Shown here one piece after another: positions 1 to 8,901 of a stretch of DNA of 64,000 nt. The notes below the pieces were generated by a model that was not told the DNA's origin, made no database searches, and saw nothing but the letters and a program-made list of their open reading frames with translations. Each line of letters opens with the position of its first letter. Position 1 is the first letter of the stretch. The position numbers and the translations under genes were made by a program. The DNA is taken from positions 1,405,896 to 1,469,895 of the forward strand of contig WGMB01000003.1 in the NCBI GenBank assembly GCA_016125275.1, read 5' to 3'. The stretch is from Acidobacteriota bacterium. Its GTDB lineage: Bacteria; Acidobacteriota; Terriglobia; Bryobacterales; UBA6623.

Positions 1-275
1 CATTGCCGGGAGACCCTATGGATAATGAGTCCAGCGTGCGCCATGGAAGAGGGGCGGGCGCTAGATGAGATCCGTTCGGAACGACCGCAGGCGCTATGCC
101 GGCCCTACGTGGGCCACGAAGTCATGAAAATCGTCGCGGCGGTGCGTTCATTTTCCCGATCCTTTTGCCCAGACCGTCTGGTGCACGTATAGACTTGCCT
201 CGTAACCCAAAGGAAACGGTGGGGTTTTGTGCGGGGCGGTTACGGTTCTAACGAACCGCAGCCGGAGGAGCCTTC
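1..275. other. rpoD upstream region
   Basis: No convincing gene is seen here. The first frame is open from base 1 to a stop at 190-192, but it has no recognisable content and runs into the probable rpoD promoter, so it could only be the tail of an upstream gene. The last part is the rpoD leader: it holds a GGTTC/GAACC inverted repeat and a purine-rich GGAGGAG about 5 bases before the rpoD start. Confidence 0.5.
169..195 (+). promoter_or_regulatory. rpoD promoter -10 with upstream palindrome
   Basis: TAGACT at 190-195 is the same -10-like hexamer that recurs before other genes in this window; a poor TTGCCC at 165-170 could act as -35 with a 19-base spacer. Between them sits the inverted repeat CCAGAC-C-GTCTGG (169-181), placed where a repressor or activator dimer could sit. 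The resulting leader would be about 75 bases. The promoter is inferred from sequence only. Confidence 0.4.
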
Positions 276-1856
276 ATGGACCAATTCGAAGATCAGTTTT
301 CCAGCGACGATTCCAAGCAAGCAATTTCCGTAGCTCTCGAGAGCGGCTCGCGTAACTTCAGCGAGACCGATGATGACGCCGATGACGCCGAGGTTGCGAC
401 TCCGGATGGCGAGAGCGAAGACGACGCCGCATCCGCGGTATCCGACGAAGCGCTCTATACCGACGACCCGGTCCGCGTTTACCTGCGCGAGATGGGCGCG
501 GTGCCGCTGCTGACGCGCGAAGGCGAAGTCAACCTGGCCCGGCGCATGGAGCGCGGCAAGATGCAGACGCGGCGGGCCGTGGCTCGTGCGCTGCAGACGA
601 TCCGCCGCGTGCTGGCCATCCGCGAGGAGTTGCGGGAGCAGACCGTCGAGCTGGAGAGCCTGATCGAGAGCGGCGACCCGGAGGAGACCGCCGAAGCCAA
701 GCGCACTCGCCTGAACAGCGTGCGCGTGGAGCTCGACAGCCTGGCCGACAAGTACACGACTTTCGAAGCGGCCCACAAGGAGTTCGAGGCGACGCCGAAG
801 CGGAACGCCAACGTGCGCCGCAAGCTGGATTGGCAACGCCGCCGCCTGCTGGTCGGCCTGTCTCTGGGCATTCAGCGCATCCCGCTCAAGCAGGAGCACT
901 GGGAGGTCTTCCAGCGCGCGCTGGCCGATTCGCTCGAAGTGCTCGAAGCGGCGGAAGCCCGCGTCCAGACCCTCGACGCCGACAAGCCCAAGCGCGGCTC
1001 GGCGGCCTTCGTCAGCCTCAAGGAGGCTCGCACGGAGCTGGAGGCCCACGAGGCCCGCATCGGTTCCAACCACGCCGACCTCAAGCTGACCATTCGCCGC
1101 ATCGTGCGGGGAGAGCGGGAAGCCGAGCGCGCCAAGAAGGCCCTGGTCGAAGCGAACCTCCGCTTGGTGGTCTCGGTGGCCAAGAAGTACGTCAACCGCG
1201 GCCTGCACCTGCTGGACCTGATCCAGGAAGGCAACATCGGCCTGATGCGCGCGGCTGAGAAGTTCGAGTACCGCCGCGGCTACAAGTTCTCCACCTACGC
1301 GACTTGGTGGATTCGGCAGGCGATCACGCGCGCCATCGCCGACCAGTCGCGCACCATCCGCATTCCGGTCCACATGAACGAGTCGATGAACAAGTTCCTG
1401 CGGGCCTCGCGCGAGCTCGAAAAGGAGCTGGGGCGCGCGCCGACCAACGAGGAGATCGGCGAGCGGATGGAGATTTCGCCGGAGAAGGTGCAAAAGCTCA
1501 AGACCATCTCGCGCGACCCGGTTTCGCTCGAGACGCCGGTGGGCCGCGACGGCGAGTCCGCCTTGGGCGATCTGCTGGAGGACCGCTGGGTCGGCTCGCC
1601 GGTCGACGCGGTGATCGATTCGAACGTGCGCGAGGAGACCGCGGACGTCCTCAAGACCCTCTCCCCCAAGGAAGAGAAGGTGATCCGCATGCGCTTCGGC
1701 ATCGGCTGCGACCGCGAGCACACGCTCGAGGAGATCGGCCAGGAGTTTGCCGTGACGCGCGAGCGGATTCGCCAGATAGAGGCCAAGGCGCTGCGGGCGC
1801 TGCGCGGTCCGGACCGGGCGCGCCGCCTGCGAGCGCTGATGGCCGCCAAACCCTAG
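276..1856 (+). CDS. rpoD: RNA polymerase primary sigma factor (RpoD/SigA)
   Basis: This is the housekeeping sigma-70 factor that directs RNA polymerase to most promoters. After an acidic N-terminal stretch (residues about 1-58) comes region 1.2 ([11 protein letters not shown], residues 64-74), a long non-conserved segment, region 2 from about residue 295 with the [13 protein letters not shown] and [10 protein letters not shown] motifs that contact core enzyme and the -10 element, region 3, and a region 4.2 helix-turn-helix (EEIGQEF...[12 protein letters not shown], about 486-507) for the -35 element. Its 526 residues fit a primary sigma factor with a short non-conserved region. The start is set by GGAGGAG 5 bases upstream. 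It stands alone, followed by a terminator-like hairpin. Confidence 0.97.
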   Translation: MDQFEDQFSSDDSKQAISVALESGSRNFSETDDDADDAEVATPDGESEDDAASAVSDEALYTDDPVRVYLREMGAVPLLTREGEVNLARRMERGKMQTRRAVARALQTIRRVLAIREELREQTVELESLIESGDPEETAEAKRTRLNSVRVELDSLADKYTTFEAAHKEFEATPKRNANVRRKLDWQRRRLLVGLSLGIQRIPLKQEHWEVFQRALADSLEVLEAAEARVQTLDADKPKRGSAAFVSLKEARTELEAHEARIGSNHADLKLTIRRIVRGEREAERAKKALVEANLRLVVSVAKKYVNRGLHLLDLIQEGNIGLMRAAEKFEYRRGYKFSTYATWWIRQAITRAIADQSRTIRIPVHMNESMNKFLRASRELEKELGRAPTNEEIGERMEISPEKVQKLKTISRDPVSLETPVGRDGESALGDLLEDRWVGSPVDAVIDSNVREETADVLKTLSPKEEKVIRMRFGIGCDREHTLEEIGQEFAVTRERIRQIEAKALRALRGPDRARRLRALMAAKP

Positions 1857-1883
1857 TCGGGTTTCGCACGCCAAGAACGCCGC

Positions 1884-1920
1884 GGGGCGCCGGAGGAGGA
1901 ATCCTTCGGCGCCCCGTTTG
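1884..1920 (+). terminator. probable rpoD terminator hairpin
   Basis: A perfect 9-bp stem GGGGCGCCG (1884-1892) / CGGCGCCCC (1907-1915) encloses a 14-base loop and is followed by GTTTGCTT. It lies 28 bases after the rpoD stop. The U tract is poor, so termination may be incomplete. Confidence 0.55.
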
Positions 1921-1990
1921 CTTGGGGGTTGCAGCGGCCTCCCCGCGAAAAAATCCGATGATAAGATGGGGTTTCGCGGGAGAGCGTTTG

Positions 1991-2731
1991 TTGGACAGCA
2001 CCCTTTCGCTGGTTGTACCGGCGTACAACGAAGAGAAGCGGCTGCCGCCCACCCTCGACCGTATTCTTTCCTACCTGCGCAATGGGGGACCGCGGTCGGC
2101 GGAGATCCTCATCGTCGACGACGGCTCCAAGGACCGCACCGTCGAGCTGGTTCGGGCCGCCGCGGCGGCTCTGCCCGACCGTGATATTACGCTCAAGCTA
2201 CTGGAAAACCCCGGGAACCGCGGCAAAGGGTATAGCGTCCGTCACGGTATGCTCGCGGCTGGGGCGGAATGGGTCTTGTTCACGGATGCAGACCTGTCCG
2301 CGCCGATCGAGGAGCTCGACAAGCTGCTCGCCGCCGTCCACAAGGGCGGCTACGACGGCGCCATCGGATCCCGAGCCCTCAACCGTGAGCTCATCGGGGT
2401 CCGGCAGCCTCGGATGCGCGAATACTCCGGTCGACTGTTCAACTTCGCCGTAAGGCTGGGGGCGGGGCTGTCGTTTCACGACACCCAATGCGGCTTCAAG
2501 CTCTTTCGGAGGGAGGCGGCGCAAGAGATCTTCCGCCGCCAGCGCCTGGATCGTTTCGGATTCGACGTCGAGATCCTCTATATCGCGAGCAAGCTCGGCT
2601 TTCGCATCGCCGAGGTCCCGGTTCGCTGGAATGACGTCGAGGGAACCAAGGTGAGCCTGATGAGCGGTGCGGACGCTTTCGTGGATATAGCGAGGGTGCG
2701 ATGCAACGATCTTCTAGGTCGCTATCGATGA
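1991..2731 (+). CDS. family 2 glycosyltransferase (polyprenyl/dolichyl-phosphate glucosyltransferase type)
   Basis: A GT-A fold glycosyltransferase of about 246 residues resembling the DPM1/ALG5 branch of GT2, which moves a sugar from a nucleotide donor to a polyprenyl phosphate at the inner membrane. Visible motifs are the N-terminal VVPAYNEEKRLPPTL, the IVDDGSKDRT nucleotide-binding motif, the FTDADLSAP (DxD-like) metal site, and the DTQCGFKLFRR loop typical of this branch. I chose TTG at 1991 because GGGAGAG lies 6 bases upstream; ATG at 1958 is an alternative that adds 11 residues but has no ribosome-binding site. Its stop overlaps the next gene by 4 bases (ATGA), so the two are translationally coupled. 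No transmembrane segment is apparent; the exact acceptor is unknown. Confidence 0.85.
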   Translation: MDSTLSLVVPAYNEEKRLPPTLDRILSYLRNGGPRSAEILIVDDGSKDRTVELVRAAAAALPDRDITLKLLENPGNRGKGYSVRHGMLAAGAEWVLFTDADLSAPIEELDKLLAAVHKGGYDGAIGSRALNRELIGVRQPRMREYSGRLFNFAVRLGAGLSFHDTQCGFKLFRREAAQEIFRRQRLDRFGFDVEILYIASKLGFRIAEVPVRWNDVEGTKVSLMSGADAFVDIARVRCNDLLGRYR

Positions 2732-3333
2732 CTGTTCTTCGTCGCCTGGCCCTGACAGCCTTAGCGACTGCGGCGACGGCCCTGGCAGGCCCCCAGCCCT
2801 ACTCGATTCAGCCCCACTCCAACGCGCACTTCGAGTTGCGCGCCTATAAGACCGGACTGATGTCCGGCAAGAAGCACGTGTTCCGCTTCGACCGTTTTGA
2901 AGGCCGGCTGGCCTTCGACCCGGAGCACGTGAAAGACTCTTCGGTGGCTTTCACCGTGGATTCGGACAGCATCGTTTGCCTGGACGATTGGGTCGGCGAG
3001 AAGGACCGGGGCAAGATCCTGGACGAAGCCCGGGGCAACATGCTCGCGGTGAAGAAGTTCCCGCAGATGCGCTTCGAGTCCACTTCCTTCGAGCCGGCCG
3101 GCGCGGACGCCTACAAGGTGACGGGGCATTTGACGATTCGCGACAAGACCCAAGACGTGACCGTCTCGCTGAAGATGCACCGCGAGGGCGAGGCGCTGCT
3201 GTTCGACGGCGAATCCGTGGTTTCGTTGACCGACTACGGGCTCAAGCCGCCGTCGGCGGCGTTCGGCATGATCGGCACCAAGAACGAGATGGACGTCTCG
3301 TTTGCGTTGCGCGCCGAGCCCGGGAAAGAATGA
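2728..3333 (+). CDS. secreted YceI-family protein
   Basis: A YceI/lipocalin-like beta-barrel protein of 201 residues, a family that binds isoprenoid or other amphipathic lipids in the periplasm. The N-terminus (VLRRLALTALATAATALAG) is a Sec signal peptide with likely cleavage after an Ala-x-Ala near residue 21. The mature part begins with YSIQPHSNAHFELRAYKTG and contains FDPEHVKDSSVAFTVD and a terminal GMIGTKNEMDVSF strand, all characteristic of the family. ATG 2728 forms an ATGA overlap with the glycosyltransferase; an upstream start at 2701 would spoil the signal peptide. Its coupling to a polyprenyl-phosphate glycosyltransferase and PlsC suggests a role in lipid handling, which is inference. 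Confidence 0.88.
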   Translation: MTVLRRLALTALATAATALAGPQPYSIQPHSNAHFELRAYKTGLMSGKKHVFRFDRFEGRLAFDPEHVKDSSVAFTVDSDSIVCLDDWVGEKDRGKILDEARGNMLAVKKFPQMRFESTSFEPAGADAYKVTGHLTIRDKTQDVTVSLKMHREGEALLFDGESVVSLTDYGLKPPSAAFGMIGTKNEMDVSFALRAEPGKE

Positions 3334-3340
3334 CCTGAGG

Positions 3341-4054
3341 ATGCGCGCGTACCTGTTGGTCTACCCCCTGATGGCGTTGTATGTGCTGGTGGGGGCGGTT
3401 GTGTTCGTTCCGTTGACCTGGCTGACGCGCGACATACGGATTCTGTACTGGATCTCCCGCCAGGGCTGCCGCTTGGCCCTGGCCCTGGCGGGAGTGAAGG
3501 TGCGCCAAATCGGCCTGGAACACGCCACTGCGAACCCCACGGCGCTGTTCGTGGCCAACCACGTGAGCAATCTGGACCCGCCGGCGCTGTTCGCCGTGCT
3601 GCCGAGGATCGCCGTGATCCTCAAGCAGGAGCTGCGACGCATTCCTCTGCTGGGCTACGTGATGGAGCTCGGCAGCTTCATCTACGTCGACCGCCGCAGC
3701 CGGACCTCGCGCAAGCACGCGATGGAGAAGGCCGTGCAGACCCTGCGCGACGGCGTCTCGCTGCTGGTGTTTCCCGAAGGCACGCGCAGCCCGGACGGCA
3801 ACCTGCTGCCGTTTCGCCCGGGGCCGTTCGCGATGGCGATGGAGGCGGAACGGCCGATCGTGCCGATCACCGTGCACGGCGCCCGCGAGCTGATGCCGAA
3901 GGGGACGTTGCGAATTCACCCCGGCGAGATGGCGCTGCTGTTCCATCCCCCGGTCCCGACGATCGGACTCGACCCCTCCGAGCGCTCAGCGCTGATGGAG
4001 CGGGTCCGCGCTGAAATGCAGCAAGCGCTCGACAGCCCCTTGCCGCCGCCGTAG
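3341..4054 (+). CDS. 1-acyl-sn-glycerol-3-phosphate acyltransferase (PlsC family)
   Basis: A membrane-bound lysophosphatidic-acid acyltransferase of 237 residues, which adds the second acyl chain in phospholipid synthesis. An N-terminal hydrophobic segment (about residues 5-28) anchors it. The catalytic HX4D motif is NHVSNLD (73-79), followed by FIYVDRRS and the substrate-binding FPEGTR (144-149). The start at 3341 lies 7 bases after the YceI stop, inside the same + strand run. The protein could act on another lysolipid, since this family is broad. The short C-terminus is proline-rich. It converges with the next gene with only 14 bases between stops. Confidence 0.9.
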   Translation: MRAYLLVYPLMALYVLVGAVVFVPLTWLTRDIRILYWISRQGCRLALALAGVKVRQIGLEHATANPTALFVANHVSNLDPPALFAVLPRIAVILKQELRRIPLLGYVMELGSFIYVDRRSRTSRKHAMEKAVQTLRDGVSLLVFPEGTRSPDGNLLPFRPGPFAMAMEAERPIVPITVHGARELMPKGTLRIHPGEMALLFHPPVPTIGLDPSERSALMERVRAEMQQALDSPLPPP

Positions 4055-4068
4055 CCGGGTTCGAACCG

Positions 4069-4851
4069 CTACAGCAGGTGGTAGTAACCTTCGCGGCGGA
4101 GCAGTTCCACCGGAATCCCAAACAGCTCGCTGAGCGGGCCCTCGGCGAGGACCTCGGCCTTGGGCCCGTCGAGGAAGACCTTGCCCTTGCGCAGCATGAT
4201 GACGCGCTCGATCTCGGGGATGATGTCGGGCAGGTGATGGGTGACCAGGATGACGCCCACGCCCGATTGCGCGATCTTGCGAAAGACCTCCCGCAGCTCG
4301 CTCACCGCCCGCAGGTCGAGGCTGTTGGTGGGCTCATCGAGAATCAAGGCCTTGGGATCATGCACCAGAGCCCGGCCGATCAGGGTGCGGCGCGCCTCGC
4401 CGGACGACATCTGCGAGACGCAACGCTGGGCCAGCGAACCGATTTCGAGCATCTCGATCACCTCGTCGGCCTTGCGCTCCATCGCCGGCGTGACCGGCGT
4501 GTGCGGCCACAGCTCGAGCGTCGAAAAGAAGCCTGACAGGATCAGGTCCCGGCCCGTGGCGGGCCGCAAGCTGCGCCGCAGCAGCTCGTCGGAGACGATG
4601 CCCAGCAAGGGGCGCAGCTCGAAGATGTTGTAGTTGCTCTTGCCCAGAATGGTGAGCTCGGAGTCCGGGTTGTAGAGCGGATGCAGCTCGCGGGAAATGG
4701 TGCGGATGAGGGTGGACTTGCCGCAGCCGTTGGGGCCGACCAGCGCCACGTGCTGCCCCAACGGAATGGACAGGGTCAGATTGTCGAGGGCGCGGGTTTC
4801 GTCGCGGCAGACCGTAATGTTGCGGCAGTGGATCAGATCAGGCGTGGACAT
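4069..4851 (-). CDS. ABC transporter ATP-binding protein
   Basis: A single-domain ABC ATPase of 260 residues. Walker A is GPNGCGKST (39-47), the signature is the slightly unusual MSSGEARR (148-155, SSGE rather than LSGGQ), Walker B is ALILDEPT (168-175) and the switch histidine follows in VTHHLPD. This degenerate signature and the insertion around FFSTLELW recall the YlmA/ModF-like group, some of which lack a transporter partner. No permease or binding protein is adjacent, so its transported substrate cannot be inferred. ATG 4851 is preferred over TTG 4857. A TAGACT hexamer sits 13 bases upstream. Confidence 0.85.
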   Translation of the reverse strand: MSTPDLIHCRNITVCRDETRALDNLTLSIPLGQHVALVGPNGCGKSTLIRTISRELHPLYNPDSELTILGKSNYNIFELRPLLGIVSDELLRRSLRPATGRDLILSGFFSTLELWPHTPVTPAMERKADEVIEMLEIGSLAQRCVSQMSSGEARRTLIGRALVHDPKALILDEPTNSLDLRAVSELREVFRKIAQSGVGVILVTHHLPDIIPEIERVIMLRKGKVFLDGPKAEVLAEGPLSELFGIPVELLRREGYYHLL

Positions 4852-4864
4852 GTGCAAACCGGCC

Positions 4865-4870
4865 AGTCTA
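4865..4870 (-). promoter_or_regulatory. TAGACT -10-like element for the ABC ATPase
   Basis: On the minus strand TAGACT ends 13 bases before ATG 4851, predicting a leader of about 6 bases. The divergent gene has the same hexamer on the plus strand at 4952. Confidence 0.4.
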
Positions 4871-4951
4871 GCAAGGCTCGGCCGCCCGACAGTATCGTCC
4901 GGCCCCTGGACTGAGGTCTTTTGCGGATGCCGGGCTCGAGCGGCCGAAGGC

Positions 4952-4957
4952 TAGACT
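4952..4957 (+). promoter_or_regulatory. TAGACT -10-like element, near-leaderless
   Basis: TAGACT ends 10 bases before ATG 4968, so transcription would begin about 3-4 bases before the start codon. Confidence 0.45.
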
Positions 4958-4967
4958 CGGCGCAGGT

Positions 4968-7367
4968 ATGCCGTCCCAGACCCGTTCCCTGTCCCGCGTC
5001 TGCTGGGCCGTCGCGTTGTGCGCGCTGGCCACTTTGCTGCTCGAATTGGCCCTGACGCGCATCTTCTCGGTGGTGCTGTTCTACCACTTCGCGTTCATGG
5101 CGATTTCGACGGCGCTGTTCGGGCTCGGCGCCGGCGGCGTGCTGGCGTACAAGGTCGAGAAGGATGTGGGCCCCGGGGGAGACATCTGGGCGAAGCTGGG
5201 CCGGCTGGCCACGATGAACGGATTGCTGGTGGTGGCCGCGCTGTGGGTCGTGCTGCACCGTCCGCTGTCGTTCGTGATTTCGTGGGAGAACGCGCTGGTG
5301 CTGGCGACGATCTATTTGGCCTGCGCCTTCCCGTTCCTGCTGGCCGGCGTGGTGATCTCGCTGGCGATTTCCACGACGATCCGGAACGTCGCCAAGGTCT
5401 ACTTTTCGGATCTGCTGGGCGCGGCGATCGGCTGCCTGCTGCTGATTCCGCTGCTGGACTTCAGCGGAGGTCCGGGCGCAGTGATGACCGCGGCGGCGAT
5501 CTACGCTCTCTCCGGCGCCATCCTGCACTCGATGAACGGCTGGAACAAGCGCTCGGCGGTCTCCGCGATGGTCTTCGCCGGGCTCGCCGTGGCGGCGCTG
5601 GTCAACCCGAGCCTGCGGCTGCTGGATGTGAAGTACGCCAAGGGGCGTTCGGTCGCCCAGGAGGAGCTGGCGCTGTGGAACTCGTTCTCGAGGATCAGCG
5701 TGGGGCCCGGACAAGAAGGCCAGTCGCTCATCCTCATCGACTCCGACGCCGGCACGGACATCTCGACCTATGACTTCGACCGGCTGTCGGACGAGGATCG
5801 GCGCAAGCTGCTCAGCGAAGGCCCGAGCCTGCCCTACATCGTCAAGCCGGCCGCCAAGACGCTGGTGATCGGCGCCGGCGGCGGCATGGACTTGGCGCGC
5901 TCGCTGGCCTCGGGCAGCAAGGACGTCTCGGCGGTGGAGATCAACCCGATCATCGTGAACGAGGTGATGCGCGGGGCCTACCGCGAGACGAGCCACGGGC
6001 TGTACCTGCGGCCGGAGATCCGCGTGTTCATCGAGGACGGCCGCACCTTCACCCGGCGCTCCGAGGAGAAGTACGACGTCATCCAGATGACGCTCGTCGA
6101 CAGTTGGGCCTCGACGGCCGCCGGAGCCTTCGCGCTGGCCGAGAACCACCTGTACACCACCGACGCCTTCCGGGACTACCTCGAGCACCTCAACGACGAC
6201 GGCGTGATCGCTGTGACGCGCTGGGAGTTCCAGCAGCCGCGGGAATCGCTGCGGGTCGTGTCGGTGGCGCGGGCGGCGTTGGCGTCGCTGGGCGTGGCCG
6301 ACGCCTCCCGGCACGTGCTGGTGGCGCGCGAGGACTCCGACCAGATGGCCGAGTGGGGCGCCAAGGACACCATCCTGATCCGGCGCAATCCGTTCACCCA
6401 GGAGCAGATCGATTCGCTGCGGGCGGCGGCGCAGGCCAACGGCATGAGCGAGGTCTACGCGCCGGACCAACCGGGCGACAACCCCTTTGCGCAGTTGCTG
6501 CGGACGCCGGACATCGACGCCTTCCTGGCGTCTTACCCCTTCGACGTCTCGCCGGTGGACGACAACCGGCCGTTCTTCTTCTATACGGTGCCGCTGCCGG
6601 ATCTGTGGAGCTTCATCCTGTCGCCGTGGAACGTCGACTCGAAGGTGAACCTGGGCGTGCTGCTGCTGGTGGCTTCGCTGGGGATGTCGATTGTGGCGAC
6701 GCTGGCGATTCTGCTGCTGCCGCGCCTGTTGCTGGGCCGGCAGGCGCCCTCGGGCGGGCTGCTGTGGGTGCACCTGGCGTACTTCTTCGCGATCGGGCTG
6801 GGGTTCATTCTGATCGAGATCGCCCTGGTGCAGCGCATCGTGTTCTTTTTGGGACAGCCGACCTACGCCTTGACCGTAGTGATCTTCTCGCTGCTGATCT
6901 CGAGCAGCCTGGGCAGCTACTTCTCACAACGCTTCACCGGCTCGGACGATCGCAAGACGGCCATGCTGCTGGTGGGCGCGGCGGCGGCGGTCGGCGCGCT
7001 GATCGCGGCGGCTCCGGCGGCCATGGACGCCGCCTTGACGCAACCGCTGGCGCTGAAGCTGCTGCTGATCGCGGCGTTGATCTTCCCGGCGGGCTTCCTG
7101 ATGGGAATGCCCTTCCCGACGGGCTTGCGGCGGCTGGAGGAGCGCTTCCCCAACGCGGTCTGCTGGGCCTGGGCGATCAATGCCGCGGCCAGCGTGCTGG
7201 GTTCGGTGAGCGCGGTGTTCCTGGGCATCCACATCGGACTGACGCAGACGGTGGTGGGGGGCGCCGTGCTCTATTTGGCGGCGGCGCTGATCGTGAAGCT
7301 GACGACGGCGGCCCAGACCAGCGCGGCTTCGCAGACGCAGTCAGTTCCGCTACGCGAGCCCAGCTAG
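4968..7367 (+). CDS. membrane-embedded spermidine-synthase-like protein
   Basis: A 799-residue inner-membrane protein in which an S-adenosylmethionine-binding spermidine-synthase-like domain is inserted between two blocks of transmembrane helices. Residues about 10-215 hold five or six helices; VIGAGGGMDLARSL (about 298-311) and SAVEINPIIV (about 323) form the nucleotide-binding Rossmann motifs, with LVDSWASTAAGAFAL downstream in the place of the aminopropyl-transfer loop; residues about 555-790 hold six to seven further helices. This architecture is widespread in Acidobacteriota and Deltaproteobacteria and has no settled function; polyamine synthesis should not be assumed because the catalytic aspartates of true spermidine synthases are not evident. 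It stands alone. A TAGACT element 10 bases upstream suggests an almost leaderless mRNA. Confidence 0.8.
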   Translation: MPSQTRSLSRVCWAVALCALATLLLELALTRIFSVVLFYHFAFMAISTALFGLGAGGVLAYKVEKDVGPGGDIWAKLGRLATMNGLLVVAALWVVLHRPLSFVISWENALVLATIYLACAFPFLLAGVVISLAISTTIRNVAKVYFSDLLGAAIGCLLLIPLLDFSGGPGAVMTAAAIYALSGAILHSMNGWNKRSAVSAMVFAGLAVAALVNPSLRLLDVKYAKGRSVAQEELALWNSFSRISVGPGQEGQSLILIDSDAGTDISTYDFDRLSDEDRRKLLSEGPSLPYIVKPAAKTLVIGAGGGMDLARSLASGSKDVSAVEINPIIVNEVMRGAYRETSHGLYLRPEIRVFIEDGRTFTRRSEEKYDVIQMTLVDSWASTAAGAFALAENHLYTTDAFRDYLEHLNDDGVIAVTRWEFQQPRESLRVVSVARAALASLGVADASRHVLVAREDSDQMAEWGAKDTILIRRNPFTQEQIDSLRAAAQANGMSEVYAPDQPGDNPFAQLLRTPDIDAFLASYPFDVSPVDDNRPFFFYTVPLPDLWSFILSPWNVDSKVNLGVLLLVASLGMSIVATLAILLLPRLLLGRQAPSGGLLWVHLAYFFAIGLGFILIEIALVQRIVFFLGQPTYALTVVIFSLLISSSLGSYFSQRFTGSDDRKTAMLLVGAAAAVGALIAAAPAAMDAALTQPLALKLLLIAALIFPAGFLMGMPFPTGLRRLEERFPNAVCWAWAINAAASVLGSVSAVFLGIHIGLTQTVVGGAVLYLAAALIVKLTTAAQTSAASQTQSVPLREPS

Positions 7368-7414
7368 AGCGGCAGCCGGGCCGGCCGGGCGGCTCCTCGG
7401 CGAGCCGTTTGTGC

Positions 7415-7420
7415 TAAGGT
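7415..7420 (+). promoter_or_regulatory. TAAGGT -10-like element, leaderless
   Basis: TAAGGT ends 8 bases before ATG 7429, with no Shine-Dalgarno sequence in between, so the sulfatase mRNA probably starts at or next to its first codon. Confidence 0.4.
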
Positions 7421-7428
7421 CACCGGCG

Positions 7429-8901
7429 ATGCGACCATTCCTCGTCTCCCTCGCGATGCTCGCCGCAACGTTTGCGGCCGTCGCGCCGGCCGCCGCGCAA
7501 CAGCGGCCCAACATTCTCTTCATCGCTATCGACGACCTCAACGACTGGGTCGGGCCGCTGGGCGGTCATCCGCAGGTGAAGACGCCGCACATGGATCGGC
7601 TGGCGCGCCGCGGCACGACGTTTCTGAACGCCCACACCCAGGCGCCGCTGTGCAATCCCTCGCGAACGGCCCTGATGACGGGGCTGCGGCCGTCGACCAC
7701 GGGCGTCTACGGGCTGGCGCCCTGGTTTCGCGAGGTGGAGGAGCTGAAGGACCTCGAGACGCTGCCCAACTATCTCTCCAAGCACGGCTACCGCACCTAC
7801 TCGACCGGCAAGATCTTCCACGGCGGCTACGGGCGCAAGCCCACCGACCACGAGTTCGACGAGCTGGGGCCGCCGGCCTCGGTCGGCCCGCGGCCGGAGA
7901 AGAAGCTGGTGAACACGCCGGCGCCGCACCCGCTGGTGGACTGGGGGGTGTTTCCGCACAAGGACGAGGACAAGGGCGACTGGCTGGTGGCGAGCTGGGC
8001 CGTGGAGCAGCTCGAGAAGGCTCCGCAGGAGCCGTTCTTCCTCTCCGCCGGCTTCTTTCTGCCGCACGTGCCCTGCTACGTGACGCAGAAGTGGTGGGAC
8101 CTCTATCCGGAAGACAAGCTGGAGCTGCCGGCGGTTCGCATGGACGACCGCGACGACACGCCGCGCTTCTCGTGGTATATGCACTGGAAGCTGCCCGAGC
8201 CGCGGTTGAAGTTCCTGATCGAAGCCAACCAGTGGAAGAACCTGGTGCGGGCCTACCTGGCCTCGATCAGCTTCGTGGACAGCCAGGTGGGCCGGGTGCT
8301 CGACGCCCTGGAGGCCAGCGGCCACGCCGACGACACCATCGTGGTGCTGTGGTCGGACCACGGCTGGCACTTGGGCGAAAAGCTCATCACCGGCAAGAAC
8401 ACGCTGTGGGATGAATCCGCGCGGGTGCCGCTGATCTTCGCCGGGCCCGGCGTGGGCAAGGGGCAGAAGACGACGCGGCCGGCCGAGCTGATCGACATGT
8501 ATCCGACGCTGGTGGAGCTGGCCGGGCTGCCGCCGAAGGAAGGGCTGGACGGCATCAGCCTCGGCCCGCAGTTGCGCAACCCCCGCGCGCCGCGCGAGCG
8601 GCCGGCGATCACCACGCACAACCACGACAACCACGGCGTGCGCAGCGAGGACTGGCGCTACATCGTCTACGCCGACGGCTCCGAGGAGCTCTACAACCTG
8701 CGCAAGGACCCCAACGAGTGGACCAACCTCGCCAAGGACCCCAAGTACGCCGAGGTGATCGAAGAGCACCGCCGCTGGCTGCCGAAGTCGAGCAAGAAGC
8801 CCGTTCCGGGGAGCAAATCCCGCATTCTGATCTACGAAAACGGCGTGGCGAACTGGGAAGAAGAGGATATTGGGCCAAATGACCCCGTCCCGGAGCTCTG
8901 A
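7429..8901 (+). CDS. secreted cysteine-type sulfatase (iduronate-2-sulfatase-like)
   Basis: An exported S1-family sulfatase of 490 residues that would remove sulfate esters from glycans. A Sec signal peptide (RPFLVSLAMLAATFAAVAPAAA) precedes PNILFIAIDDLND, the N-terminal metal site. C75 in CNPSRTALMTGLRP is the residue matured to formylglycine; the CxPSR motif is intact. FFLPHVPCY, WSDHGWHLGE (second metal and catalytic His) and the C-terminal LYNLRKDPNEWTNLA segment match iduronate-2-sulfatase-type enzymes. No formylglycine-generating enzyme gene is in the window, so maturation must be supplied elsewhere. The gene is monocistronic and followed by a 0.7 kb gap. The natural substrate is not deducible. 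Confidence 0.93.
   Translation: MRPFLVSLAMLAATFAAVAPAAAQQRPNILFIAIDDLNDWVGPLGGHPQVKTPHMDRLARRGTTFLNAHTQAPLCNPSRTALMTGLRPSTTGVYGLAPWFREVEELKDLETLPNYLSKHGYRTYSTGKIFHGGYGRKPTDHEFDELGPPASVGPRPEKKLVNTPAPHPLVDWGVFPHKDEDKGDWLVASWAVEQLEKAPQEPFFLSAGFFLPHVPCYVTQKWWDLYPEDKLELPAVRMDDRDDTPRFSWYMHWKLPEPRLKFLIEANQWKNLVRAYLASISFVDSQVGRVLDALEASGHADDTIVVLWSDHGWHLGEKLITGKNTLWDESARVPLIFAGPGVGKGQKTTRPAELIDMYPTLVELAGLPPKEGLDGISLGPQLRNPRAPRERPAITTHNHDNHGVRSEDWRYIVYADGSEELYNLRKDPNEWTNLAKDPKYAEVIEEHRRWLPKSSKKPVPGSKSRILIYENGVANWEEEDIGPNDPVPEL

Noticed and set aside
1-192. Open first frame before rpoD as the end of an upstream gene
   Set aside because: It has no recognisable content and overlaps the rpoD -10 element; I cannot tell it from chance in 190 bases.
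240-1874. Long minus-strand frame opposite rpoD, and similar ones at 4833-6773, 11355-13463, 20812-22989, 56167-58158 and 60073-61818
   Set aside because: All mirror well-supported genes and arise from GC-biased codon use; none has a motif of its own.
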